From Chitinophagaceae bacterium UBA4857 (lineage in GTDB: Bacteria; Bacteroidota; Bacteroidia; Chitinophagales; Chitinophagaceae): a stretch of 64,000 nucleotides of DNA. Where the stretch lies: positions 61,613 to 125,612 of the forward strand of contig DHEF01000053.1 of the NCBI GenBank assembly GCA_002399735.1, read 5' to 3'. Every line of letters starts with the position of its first letter. The stretch's first letter is position 1. Below the pieces are notes generated by a model. It was not told the origin of the DNA. It saw only the letters and a list, made by a program, of their open reading frames with translations, and searched no databases. Made by a program: the position numbers and the translations under genes. Shown here in pieces: positions 17,637-25,205 of the stretch.

Positions 17637-17658
17637 TTCAATATTTTAATTTAAAAAT

Positions 17659-18096
17659 ATGAGTTGGAAATATATTATTATACTGGTGTTAACAGCATTT
17701 GTAGCCGGTGTTGTTTTTATGGTCATTACAGCCTCTAAACAAACCATCGATATGGTTGATGCTAATTATTACGAGAAAGAATTAAAGTATCAAGGAGTCA
17801 TTGATGCCCAGGAAAAACTATTGGCAGTTGGCGATTCAATATTGGTTAAAGATTCTGCTGATTTAGTAATGGTGCATATTCCTGTAGAAGCAACCGGCAA
17901 TATATCAGAAGGGTATTTAGAGTTTTTGCGTAACTCCGATAAATCAATGGATACTACTTTTCCTATTCGTGTAAACTTACAAGGGGTACAGTATATACAA
18001 AAGCAAGCTTTTGCAAAAGGCCATTATAAATTACGTGCAAAATGGATTAACAGCGGCAGTACTTATTACGACGAAAGAAATGTTTTCTTTCAGTAA
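17659..18096 (+). CDS. ccoH: CcoH/FixH family cbb3 assembly protein
   Basis: The 145-residue protein has an N-terminal membrane anchor (YIIILVLTAFVAGVVFMVITA) followed by the family signature VDANYYEKELKYQ. In FixH this segment reads D-x-x-Y-Y-x-x-x-L. The rest is a periplasmic beta-rich domain. CcoH contacts CcoN and CcoP during assembly of the oxidase. It lies 22 bases after ccoG and 12 bases before the next gene, in the standard order ccoG-ccoH. Confidence 0.9.
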   Translation: MSWKYIIILVLTAFVAGVVFMVITASKQTIDMVDANYYEKELKYQGVIDAQEKLLAVGDSILVKDSADLVMVHIPVEATGNISEGYLEFLRNSDKSMDTTFPIRVNLQGVQYIQKQAFAKGHYKLRAKWINSGSTYYDERNVFFQ

Positions 18097-18108
18097 AACT
18101 GTTTTACC

Positions 18109-18849
18109 ATGCAGGCATTTTTTTTAACAGGTTTAACCATCGGCATTATAGGTAGTTTTCACTGCGTTGGCATGTGTGGCCCTTTGGCTTTGTCGTTGCC
18201 TGTAAATAAAGCCGGTAGCGGGTTTAAACAAATTGCGGCTATTATGGCTTACAACCTTGGCCGTGTAACTACCTATTTTAGTTTGGGTGTATTGTTTGGT
18301 GCCATTGGTAAATCATTCGCCTTGGTTGGTTTCCAACAAGCCCTATCTATTGCTACCGGTGTTATATTGTTATTGGTTTTATTGTTGGGTAATAAATTGC
18401 AAACAAAAATTCCCATTGTTGCAAGGTTTCATCAGTGGATAAAGCAAACACTTTTTGCGCTGCTAAAAAAACCACAGAACACCGGCGTATTTTTCTTAAC
18501 CGGTGTTATTAATGGCTTATTGCCTTGCGGTTTAGTGTACCTGGCTATTGCGTCGGCCGTAACCACCGGTAGTGCGTTAAATGGAGGCATTGTAATGGCC
18601 GCATTTGGCTTGGGTACCATTCCCTTAATGGCCATACTAATGGTAATGGGCACATTTATCTCTCTTACCTTTCGCTCAAAAGTTAAGCGTGTAATTCCTT
18701 ATTTTGTTGGTCTGGTTGCCTGTGTTTTAATATTGCGTGGTCTTAATTTAGGCATACCTTATGTTAGCCCTGTAATGCCAGGCACTACTAAGGTTGATGT
18801 AATTAGCTGTCATCCTGATAGCATCATTATAAGCACTATCCGACATTAA
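18109..18849 (+). CDS. DsbD_2/SafE-like membrane protein at the end of the cbb3 operon
   Basis: A 246-residue integral membrane protein with about six helices in two halves. Each half carries a conserved motif: FHCVGMCGP at residues 17-25 and NGLLPCGLVY at 135-144. The His, Cys and Met pattern is typical of the DsbD_2 (UreH-like, often labelled sulfite exporter TauE/SafE) family. Members regularly end cbb3 operons after ccoH and are suspected of copper or thiol handling for oxidase maturation; sulfite export is probably a misnomer here. A final His/Cys tail (ISCHPDS) could also bind metal. It is the last gene before a 524-base repeat-rich gap. Confidence 0.8.
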   Translation: MQAFFLTGLTIGIIGSFHCVGMCGPLALSLPVNKAGSGFKQIAAIMAYNLGRVTTYFSLGVLFGAIGKSFALVGFQQALSIATGVILLLVLLLGNKLQTKIPIVARFHQWIKQTLFALLKKPQNTGVFFLTGVINGLLPCGLVYLAIASAVTTGSALNGGIVMAAFGLGTIPLMAILMVMGTFISLTFRSKVKRVIPYFVGLVACVLILRGLNLGIPYVSPVMPGTTKVDVISCHPDSIIISTIRH

Positions 18850-18870
18850 TTTTTTTGTGTTACCAGCTTC

Positions 18871-18989
18871 AGTAATACTAATCATAGTCCCTTGCGTCGC
18901 ACTCTTCAACAGTATTAATTCTAATCATCATCTTGTTATGCGAAGAGTAGCACAGAGTTTTTTCACAGAGGTACACAGAGGAGAACAGG
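18871..18989 (+). repeat. Composite intergenic repeat: GCGTCGCACTCTT module plus CACAGAG module
   Basis: The order is AGTAATACTAATCA, then CCTTGCGTCGCACTCTTCAA (18890-18909), AGTATTAATTCTAATCATCA, TTGTTATGCGAAG, and a CACAGAG-rich tail (18951-18989). The bases 18891-18910 are perfectly inverted at 19206-19225. The same run of ATCATCATCTTG, TTATGC and CACAGAG occurs at 23863-24068. I see no gene in 18850-19373; open frames there are made of repeats. Confidence 0.75.
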
Positions 18990-19060
18990 ATTTTGTTAAA
19001 TGTACTAAAACGATTACGAGCTTACTGTTGAATGATAAGATAGGAACAATTGTTTTGCTA

Positions 19061-19110
19061 TTGCACATTGCTGAATAGAATTACCGAAAGCACAAGTGAG
19101 TGACACAACA
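19061..19110 (-). repeat. Intergenic repeat, GTGTCACTCACTTGT module
   Basis: On the minus strand it reads TTGTGTCACTCACTTGTGCT, then TAATTCTATTCAGCAATGTG. It is the same module pair as in 8110-8300. Confidence 0.7.
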
Positions 19111-19186
19111 AAAAACAATTAAACAATTAGTTAATTTGAAAATTTGGAAATGAGGGTTTCCAATAGAATAGGAAACTCACTTAAAG

Positions 19187-19252
19187 CCCAATAGAATTAC
19201 TGAACGTTGAAGAGTGCGACGCAAGGAACGATGACAGTAGTAATGCCGCTGA
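19187..19252 (-). repeat. Intergenic repeat, inverted partner of 18871-18948
   Basis: On the minus strand: TACTGTCATCGTTCCTTGCG, TCGCACTCTTCAAC, then TAATTCTATTGGGC. Twenty bases (19206-19225) are an exact reverse complement of 18891-18910, so the two copies could form a 335-base hairpin-ended segment. Confidence 0.75.
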
Positions 19253-19373
19253 CAAAACAAAAAAGTAAAAAATAAAAACGCTACATTCAACTTGTATAAG
19301 CTGTGTTTAACAGGAATACAAAGCCCCTCCTTCGGAGGTTCACGTTAGGGAAGTAACGAAGTTAGGGGGAGGC

Positions 19374-19661
19374 CTATTTCACATGCAGATACTGCTGCAA
19401 TGCCTTTACATATTGTTCAAAAGCTTTAATGCCTTGCGATGTAATTTTACAAGTAGTTAGCGGGTAGTTGTCTTTAAATTGTTTTTCAACAGTTATATAA
19501 CCGGCGTCTTTTAATTTTTGTATTTGCACACTAAGGTTACCGGCAGTGGATTTTGTTTTTTCTTTTATATAGGTAAATTCGGCCTCTTTTAATCCAATAA
19601 GAAGGCTCATCACGGCAAGGCGAAGCTGGGAGTGTAATATGGGGTCAAGATCTTTAAACAC
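19374..19661 (-). CDS. Small winged-helix transcriptional regulator (HTH_34 type)
   Basis: A 95-residue single-domain DNA-binding protein. From LHSQLRLAVMSLL through STAGNLSVQIQKLKDAG and TTCKITSQGIKAFEQYV it matches the one-domain winged-helix family HTH_34, relatives of MarR/ArsR with no obvious ligand domain. I start at GTG 19661 because it gives the usual family N-terminus (FKDLDPILHSQ). An ATG at 19715 would add 18 residues unlike the family and overlap the preceding gene by 62 bases; the GTG start overlaps it by 8. It closes a minus-strand five-gene run headed by a TonB receptor whose promoter holds a perfect palindrome, so autoregulation is likely but unproven. Confidence 0.85.
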   Translation of the reverse strand: MFKDLDPILHSQLRLAVMSLLIGLKEAEFTYIKEKTKSTAGNLSVQIQKLKDAGYITVEKQFKDNYPLTTCKITSQGIKAFEQYVKALQQYLHVK

Positions 19662-20259
19662 TACTATGTTGTTTGTATGCTTTATTGGCCATATGCCCTG
19701 GAATAATATAACCAATTAATGCTGCTGCCGCTTGTATATACATAATCATTTCAACGCTGGTAACAAATAAACCTGCAAAGGCAAGGCCCCAGGTTATAAA
19801 GGCCGCTATAATGGATGGTTTAAAATTACTGGCAGCACCATAAATTAACATCCAGAAAGCATATAGGTTTATAAGTAAGGCAAAACCAAATACAATACCT
19901 ACACCTTTGTTAATAGCAATAATGATAAACGACAAACTTATAAAAAATCCAATGTTTAATAGCTTAAACAAGTCATTATAATATGTCTGTACATCGTTTT
20001 TCTTTTTTGAGTAATATTTTTTAATAACGCCGGCAATTAATAACAGAATTGAGCAAATGCCAAATGCGTTCCAAAAGGCAAATGTTTGAAACCATGAAAA
20101 GCGTATGTTTAGTACAGTAAGTATGCTTACTGTAAAAAGCATCCAGCCCCAAATAATCCAACCCATGCCATTATCTTTCTGCTCTTGTTTGGCAGCGTTA
20201 ATCATTCGTTGAATAATGGAAAAACTTTCCTGTTCCGTCATTACTTGTTCGGGTTTCAT
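19654..20259 (-). CDS. Multi-pass membrane protein, paralogue 2 of a tandem pair
   Basis: I do not recognise a named family. The 201-residue protein has an N-terminal amphipathic part (SFSIIQRMINAAKQEQ) and then about six hydrophobic helices. It shares with the upstream 196-residue protein an ES/SxxxIxxMIxxA start, NGxxxxxWGW at the first helix, and an IPGxM..K.YK ending, so the two are diverged tandem duplicates. Stop and start codons of the pair overlap by four bases, and the regulator gene overlaps this one by eight, so all three are probably translationally coupled. Membrane proteins placed next to HTH_34 regulators are common in Bacteroidota, perhaps as sensors or transporter parts. The function is unknown. 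Confidence 0.75.
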   Translation of the reverse strand: MKPEQVMTEQESFSIIQRMINAAKQEQKDNGMGWIIWGWMLFTVSILTVLNIRFSWFQTFAFWNAFGICSILLLIAGVIKKYYSKKKNDVQTYYNDLFKLLNIGFFISLSFIIIAINKGVGIVFGFALLINLYAFWMLIYGAASNFKPSIIAAFITWGLAFAGLFVTSVEMIMYIQAAAALIGYIIPGHMANKAYKQHSSV

Positions 20260-20846
20260 TTGTTTTCTTTTTTATATTTTGCTTGCAACATATAACCGGG
20301 AATAAGCCATGCTACTATAATGGCAATTACTAATAATAATAAATGGTATTGTGCACTTATTAAACTGGCTACAATGGCTAATAACCAACATACAATACCA
20401 CCTGCTTTTAATGGTATAAATCGTAAAATAATACCGCTTAAAAAAACAGGCATACCATATAATGCCAGTATTTGCGGATATAAAAAATCCCAGTTGCCTT
20501 TTATGCTTGTTATAATAATGGCTATTATTAGTAAAACACCAAAGGTTAACCAGATGTAACCATACAGTAAATCGGTATATGATTTTGTAGCACGGTTGGT
20601 TTTGTGTTTTAGTATATAAAAAAATTGGTAAACACCGGCTGCAGCGGTAAGCCACCAAACCTGGTAAGGTTTATCATACAAATTAAAATATGCTAAAACA
20701 AAATTTGCAGCGCTGCAAAAAAGAATAACCCAGCCCCAAAACAAATACAAGTGACCGTTTTCACTGTATTTGTTTCGGGCCTCTTTAATCATGCTATCAA
20801 TTAATCGGAGACTTTCTTGTGGCGAAAAGCCGGTATTGTCTTGCAT
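20256..20846 (-). CDS. Multi-pass membrane protein, paralogue 1 of a tandem pair
   Basis: The 196-residue inner-membrane protein is of unknown function. The N-terminal cytoplasmic segment (ESLRLIDSMIKEARNKYSENG) leads into LYLFWGWVILF and a total of about five or six hydrophobic helices. It ends with IPGYMLQAKYK. The start, the W-G-W motif in the first helix and the IPG ending are repeated in the next gene, which marks a tandem duplication. The gene starts 23 bases after the periplasmic protein gene upstream on the same strand and overlaps its paralogue by four bases. No catalytic motif is visible. Confidence 0.75.
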   Translation of the reverse strand: MQDNTGFSPQESLRLIDSMIKEARNKYSENGHLYLFWGWVILFCSAANFVLAYFNLYDKPYQVWWLTAAAGVYQFFYILKHKTNRATKSYTDLLYGYIWLTFGVLLIIAIIITSIKGNWDFLYPQILALYGMPVFLSGIILRFIPLKAGGIVCWLLAIVASLISAQYHLLLLVIAIIVAWLIPGYMLQAKYKKENK

Positions 20847-20869
20847 ATTATTACTGTTTTAGTATATGG

Positions 20870-21508
20870 TTACTGGCAATCTTTTACCACTTTTTCTGCA
20901 CTCTCTTTACCCCAAGTAGGTGCAATAGTACTAGCAGCTTTAAATTTTTCGTACAGCTCTACCGCTTTTTGTGCAAGAGGTTTTGCTGTTGCGCAGCCAC
21001 CGCCAAATTGCTCGGGAGTATTTTTTAAGCTGTTTGCTTCCAGCATATACGGACGCGGGTTTGTTGGGTCAGCTTTTTTTGCTGCAGCCAGATAGTTAGC
21101 TGATAATTCGCCATATTCCTGCCAGCGACTCATAGGATCAACCATTAGCTTGGCCATGGCATTAAAACTTTTTATACAAAGTATTTCACTGTTGTCTTTA
21201 CTAATGGCTTCTGCTTTCGCTATAAAAGCATCTGCCTCATTGGCTAATTTATCTTTATCGCCCTGGCCAGCCATACTCATTCTGGTTTTTACTAAAGCTG
21301 CATAATAGTAAGGCAACCATTGTGTTTTTTCGGCATCGCCAATACGTTCAAATTTTGCTGCCAGTGCAGCTTCTTCTTCGGCTGTTTTAGCCTGTTCCAT
21401 ACCTTGCAAGGTAGCCGTCATTGTTTGCACATATTTTTCACTTTGCGCAACGGCCATCATGGCAATAGATAACATGAAAAGGGTAAATACAATTTTTAAA
21501 GATTTCAT
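20870..21508 (-). CDS. Secreted TPR-like periplasmic protein
   Basis: The 212-residue exported protein starts at ATG 21508, which begins a clear signal peptide (MKSLKIVFTLFMLSIAMMAVAQ). The open frame extends upstream into the end of the receptor gene but without support. The mature part is helical with TPR-like spacing (KFERIGDAEKTQWLPYYYAA, AKKADPTNPRPYMLEANSLK), including a Gly-rich GGGCATAKPLAQKAVELYEKF near the C-terminus. It lies 28 bases after the TonB-dependent receptor. It is probably a periplasmic partner that binds protein or helps handle the imported compound. No specific family name is assigned with confidence. Confidence 0.8.
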   Translation of the reverse strand: MKSLKIVFTLFMLSIAMMAVAQSEKYVQTMTATLQGMEQAKTAEEEAALAAKFERIGDAEKTQWLPYYYAALVKTRMSMAGQGDKDKLANEADAFIAKAEAISKDNSEILCIKSFNAMAKLMVDPMSRWQEYGELSANYLAAAKKADPTNPRPYMLEANSLKNTPEQFGGGCATAKPLAQKAVELYEKFKAASTIAPTWGKESAEKVVKDCQ

Positions 21509-21536
21509 TGTTGTTGTTTTATGGTTTAATAATATT

Positions 21537-23753
21537 TTACAAATTGTTATTAATAGCATCCTGAGTACGGTTAACACCCCAGCTTAAAAAGCAACCGATA
21601 AAAAAGAAACGCTGTGCCGGCGGATTAATAGCTTGTTTAAATGTACCATCATGGTTATAATTATAGCCAAACACTTGTTTTGAGTTTAATACATTGGTTA
21701 CACTGGCCATAATAACTAAAAAAGTTTTTGCTTTGGCGTTACCTGCTTGTGGTACATAATTTACACTAAAGCCAAGGTTATTGTAAGGTATAGTTTTGCC
21801 GTTGTCCTTAATCTCAAATTTATTACCCGTGTTTTGCATAAAGTAATAAGGACGGCCGGTAGCAAACGTGTAAGTGAAATTAAAGCCCGTTTTCCATTTC
21901 ATGACAAACTTTTTAGTAACTAAGTTGGCTGTGTGGTTGGAGGCAAAATTAGGTTGTAATTTTTGCGGGTAATATAAAAAATCACGTTTGGTGTCAAGGT
22001 ATGAGTAGCTAATCCAATAGTCTAATTCTTTAATTGTTTTTTTATCACGCCAGAAAACTTCAAAACCCTGGGCGTAACCGGTACCATCGGTATTAATGGC
22101 CGGAAAAGTTTTAACCAAAGCATTGTATTTTTTGTAAAATGCTTCTACCCTAAAAATTTGCAGATCGGTCATACGTTGCCAGTTAACAATATAGTGGGTA
22201 GCTTTTGTGTAATTAATATCGCGGGTAAATTGTAAAATATCGTTTTCCGGTTTTTGGTAAAACATACCGTAAGCAAAACTCATTTGCGATGCTTTACCTG
22301 TTTTATAAGCCATAGATAAACGTGGGGCAATATTTGCTTTTTGTATAATGGACGAGTATTCAAATCTTGCACCCAATTTAAGTGCTAAATCATTAGTAGC
22401 ATGTATATCCGTTTCGGCAAAAACACTGGTCAACTGATCTTTTAAAGAAAAATCAAAAGCATTGTATTTTATGCGGGTATCATTATACCAATGTTCTGTA
22501 CCAAAACGTAACATATTTATGCCCACCATTCTTTTTTCAAAAACTACTTTCACTTGCGAAAATTGCTCCAGTCTGTTTAAGGCAAAGTTGGTGGTATCAA
22601 TATAATTAATGCCGGTAGTGGTTGGTTTGTTATCAGCATCTAACACTTGCAAATCAATTAAATCTTTATTGGTACTGTAAGTAGCACCCAATTGCATTTT
22701 CCAACCATTTTTTAATGTTTCCCGCCAGCTAAGGTTATTATACCAGTTGGTATTGTTTACATCAAAAGCATTTTTAATGGTAGCGTTGTTTATGTTAGGG
22801 CGTCTTAATCCCATTTTACCTGCCGAAAAAGTGGTGTAATATTTTACCATGCCCTTTTTTGTTTTAAAACGGGCATTGGCGTCGGCATTGTAAAAAGCAG
22901 GTTTTTTAAAATAGTCAGGCTTTTGTTTTACAATAGCAAAATAGGCCGATAAATCTGTGTAACCCGCATTAATACCAATTGACGATTTTTTTGTTTTATC
23001 AACATGCTGAAAACCGGCACCCAAAAACACTGAAGAAATAGAGGCACTTGCTTCCGATCTGTTTGGGATGTCAATACTCTCCAGAATAAGTGCCGATGAT
23101 AAAGCCTGACCATACAATGCTGAGTAACCACCGGTGCTAAAAACAGTTCCTTTAAATAAGTTGGGCGAAAATCTTCCTCTTGATGCAATGTCCGGTACGC
23201 TGGTACCAAAGGGATTGTTCACCAACATACCATCAATAAATTGTTTGGTTTCGTAACCCGCACCACCGCGTACAAACAAACCCTCCTGTTCGCCAACCTG
23301 TTGTGCACCGGGTAAGGTTTTTGCAGCCGATGTAATATCTGCATTGGCGCCACCAACCGTTAATACATCTAAAGTGGTTAAAACTGTAGCTGCTCTTTTT
23401 CTGTCACTGGCTTCAAACGATCCGGCAGTAATGGTTACAGCCGATAGCTCCGTTACTTCTTCTTTTAATGTAAAATTTATATTGATGTCTTCAGCAGCGA
23501 GTGTAATATTTTGTTCGGCAGTTTTATAACCCACATTTCTGGCTTCCAGTATAAAATTTCCTTTCTCGGTAGTGGTAAAACTAAATTTGCCCGATGAGTC
23601 GGTAATGCCGCCATCGTAGGTGTCTTTTACCGTAATGCTGGCACCAATTATTGGTTTGCCTTTTGCCGCTACAGTACCGGTTATTTTAACCTGCGCCTGC
23701 ACAACAGCACAAAGGCATAAAATACTAAAACAGAAGGTAAACAGTGATTTCAT
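21537..23753 (-). CDS. TonB-dependent receptor with carboxypeptidase-regulatory-like N-domain
   Basis: The 738-residue outer-membrane receptor has a signal peptide ending VVQAQ and a CarboxypepD_reg-like beta-sandwich (about residues 22-95, ITGTVAAKGKPIIGASITVK). A plug domain follows (about 115-215, with GLFVRGGAGYETKQFIDGMLVNNP), and the rest is a 22-strand-type barrel. No SusD partner is adjacent, so this is not a SusC-type glycan importer. Such stand-alone receptors take up metal chelates, peptides or other small ligands, and the ligand is unknown. It is the first gene of a minus-strand unit that continues with the periplasmic TPR protein, the two membrane paralogues and the HTH_34 regulator. 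The start at 23753 is supported by a perfect promoter upstream. Confidence 0.9.
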   Translation of the reverse strand: MKSLFTFCFSILCLCAVVQAQVKITGTVAAKGKPIIGASITVKDTYDGGITDSSGKFSFTTTEKGNFILEARNVGYKTAEQNITLAAEDININFTLKEEVTELSAVTITAGSFEASDRKRAATVLTTLDVLTVGGANADITSAAKTLPGAQQVGEQEGLFVRGGAGYETKQFIDGMLVNNPFGTSVPDIASRGRFSPNLFKGTVFSTGGYSALYGQALSSALILESIDIPNRSEASASISSVFLGAGFQHVDKTKKSSIGINAGYTDLSAYFAIVKQKPDYFKKPAFYNADANARFKTKKGMVKYYTTFSAGKMGLRRPNINNATIKNAFDVNNTNWYNNLSWRETLKNGWKMQLGATYSTNKDLIDLQVLDADNKPTTTGINYIDTTNFALNRLEQFSQVKVVFEKRMVGINMLRFGTEHWYNDTRIKYNAFDFSLKDQLTSVFAETDIHATNDLALKLGARFEYSSIIQKANIAPRLSMAYKTGKASQMSFAYGMFYQKPENDILQFTRDINYTKATHYIVNWQRMTDLQIFRVEAFYKKYNALVKTFPAINTDGTGYAQGFEVFWRDKKTIKELDYWISYSYLDTKRDFLYYPQKLQPNFASNHTANLVTKKFVMKWKTGFNFTYTFATGRPYYFMQNTGNKFEIKDNGKTIPYNNLGFSVNYVPQAGNAKAKTFLVIMASVTNVLNSKQVFGYNYNHDGTFKQAINPPAQRFFFIGCFLSWGVNRTQDAINNNL

Positions 23754-23769
23754 TTGACTAAATATAAAT

Positions 23770-23801
23770 CAAATGTAAACTGGTTTATATTATAAACCAA
23801 A
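23770..23801 (-). promoter_or_regulatory. Promoter with palindromic operator before the TonB receptor operon
   Basis: On the minus strand TTTG (23801-23798), a 20-base spacer and TACATTTG (23777-23770) match the Bacteroidota -33/-7 promoter, 16 bases before the start codon. The spacer is almost filled by a perfect 9-1-9 palindrome, TGGTTTATA-T-TATAAACCA (23781-23799), which also overlaps two bases of the -33 box. A dimeric repressor bound there would block sigma factor contact. Confidence 0.75.
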
Positions 23802-23862
23802 TTTTATTCTAGGACCAATTTCTGTTTGTAGAGCTAATAAAAGCGGGTTTATTTTTGTTAAT

Positions 23863-24068
23863 CAGCTGCAGAAATACTATTGATCGTCCCTTGCTTTTTA
23901 ACCCCGAGTTGGCCTTGTGCGTTTGATTCGGGGCGACGCTCCGTTCGACAGCATCTCGCTAATCATCATCGTGTTATGCAAGTTGTACCACAGAGTTGCC
24001 AGGAGTTTTTTTCACAGAGTGACACAAAGTTTTTCTCCGTGCCCCTCTGTGAAAAGCCTCTGTGTTAC
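23863..24068 (+). repeat. Composite intergenic repeat: AACCCCGA/CGGGGCGACGC module plus CACAGAG module
   Basis: GATCGTCCCTTG, TTTTTAACCCCGAG, then TTCGGGGCGACGCTCCGTTC (23928-23947), AATCATCATCGTGTTATGCA and a long CACAGAG palindrome (TTTCACAGAG at 24010-24019 and CTCTGTGAAA at 24044-24053). The AACCCCGA and TCGGGG parts pair as stem arms. Related copies are at 28517-28620, 58043-58195 and 62436-62525. It fills most of the 329-base gap 23754-24082, which has no gene. Confidence 0.75.
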
Positions 24069-24082
24069 GCTGTAGTTATCTT

Positions 24083-25084
24083 CTACAAAATTTTCAACAA
24101 CCAACTTCGCAAATCTTCGCCATATACATCTTTCGCAATGATAGTTCCTGTTTTATCAATTAAAAAATTTGTAGGGTAGGCAGATACGCTATAAATCATG
24201 GCAGCTTTATTATCACTGCCTTGTAAATCGGTAACATTTACCCAGGGTAAGCGATCCGTTTCAATGCCTTTTATCCATTGTGCTTTATTCGTTTCGGCTG
24301 CTACACCCAATATTTCAAAGCCTTTATTTTTATGGTCGTTATAAATTTTAATCAGTGTCGGATTTTCTTCTCTGCATGGTTCGCACCACGACCCCCAGAA
24401 TTCTAACAGAATAACTTTGTCTTTTATATCGGACAAGGATATGTTTTTACTGCTACTATCTTTTTGTGTGAAATCCACAAACTTATCGCCAATTTTAAGG
24501 TTGCGATTTAGGGTAATAAAATTGTTGATTTTTGTTCCGTAACTCGTGGATTTAACATCAGCAGAAAAAGATTTGTATAAAGCTGTAACGGTATCCTTAC
24601 CCCAACTATTAATGTATACACTTAAATTATGTGCAGCTATTATTGAAGCAGGGTTGTTCTTTATAAACCAATAAGTGGCTGCATCTTCGTTATTTGCCTT
24701 GGTTAATATATTCATATACTCGCTCCACTTTTTTTGATTTGCTCCACCCATGATAACAGCTTTATTAAAACTGCCTTTATCGGCATTAAAAGAAGTTACG
24801 CCCTTTTCTAGCCATAGTATTACCCGGTCGGCATAATCAGCCGTGCTGATGCTTGCTTTTAAATAATCGTTTATTAAGCTGCCATTAAAACTAAACCGGT
24901 TATTAAAGATTATAACAGAATCTATTTTTTTATAGCTACCATCAGTAACATCGTTTAAGTATAGTTTGGTGCCATTGGTAAAACCTTGTACTTGCCCTAC
25001 AATTTTAAATGCCTTACCAGGGTTTTGTGCATGTAAAAATTTTAAGATAAAAAGAAATATGAGCGTAACAATTGATTTGATCAT
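24083..25084 (-). CDS. TlpA-like thiol:disulfide protein with DUF4369-type N-domain
   Basis: A 333-residue exported protein starting at ATG 25084 (signal peptide MIKSIVTLIFLFILKFLHAQ); the frame open upstream of that is not supported. Residues about 25-115 form a beta-rich DUF4369-like domain (FKIVGQVQGFTNGTKLYLND). The C-terminal half is a thioredoxin/AhpC fold with the redox pair Cys234-EP-Cys237 in FWGSWCEPCREENP. These proteins reduce or isomerise disulfides in the periplasm, for example for cytochrome c maturation. It stands alone between repeats. A second protein of the same architecture is encoded in the glycan-utilization locus at 53632. Confidence 0.88.
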   Translation of the reverse strand: MIKSIVTLIFLFILKFLHAQNPGKAFKIVGQVQGFTNGTKLYLNDVTDGSYKKIDSVIIFNNRFSFNGSLINDYLKASISTADYADRVILWLEKGVTSFNADKGSFNKAVIMGGANQKKWSEYMNILTKANNEDAATYWFIKNNPASIIAAHNLSVYINSWGKDTVTALYKSFSADVKSTSYGTKINNFITLNRNLKIGDKFVDFTQKDSSSKNISLSDIKDKVILLEFWGSWCEPCREENPTLIKIYNDHKNKGFEILGVAAETNKAQWIKGIETDRLPWVNVTDLQGSDNKAAMIYSVSAYPTNFLIDKTGTIIAKDVYGEDLRSWLLKIL

Positions 25085-25117
25085 TTTTTGATAGTTGAGT
25101 GAATAGGAAAAAGCGAA

Positions 25118-25205
25118 CGTCACCTCGACGAAGGAGAGGTCTCCTAAACCTTAAAGTAGTTTTGTATATTGGCAGGAGTTGCCTCCTAACGTCGGCATGA
25201 CGTTA
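25118..25205. repeat. Intergenic repeat reaching into the VanZ gene end
   Basis: A short dyad (ACCTC...GAGGT, 25122-25140) is followed by 25165-25205. The reverse complement of the latter (CGTCATGCCGACG, AACTCCTGCC) resembles 36367-36408 (CGTCATTTCGACC, AACTCCTGC). The second part lies inside the C-terminal coding region of the VanZ protein. Confidence 0.55.

Noticed and set aside
18850..19373. CRISPR-like array or attachment site in the repeat-rich gap
   Set aside because: The repeats vary in sequence, orientation and spacing, with no regular spacers, no cas genes, no integrase and no tRNA.
23880..24179. Open frame of 99 codons overlapping the end of the TlpA-like gene
   Set aside because: The first two thirds are repeat DNA and the rest is antisense to a certain gene.
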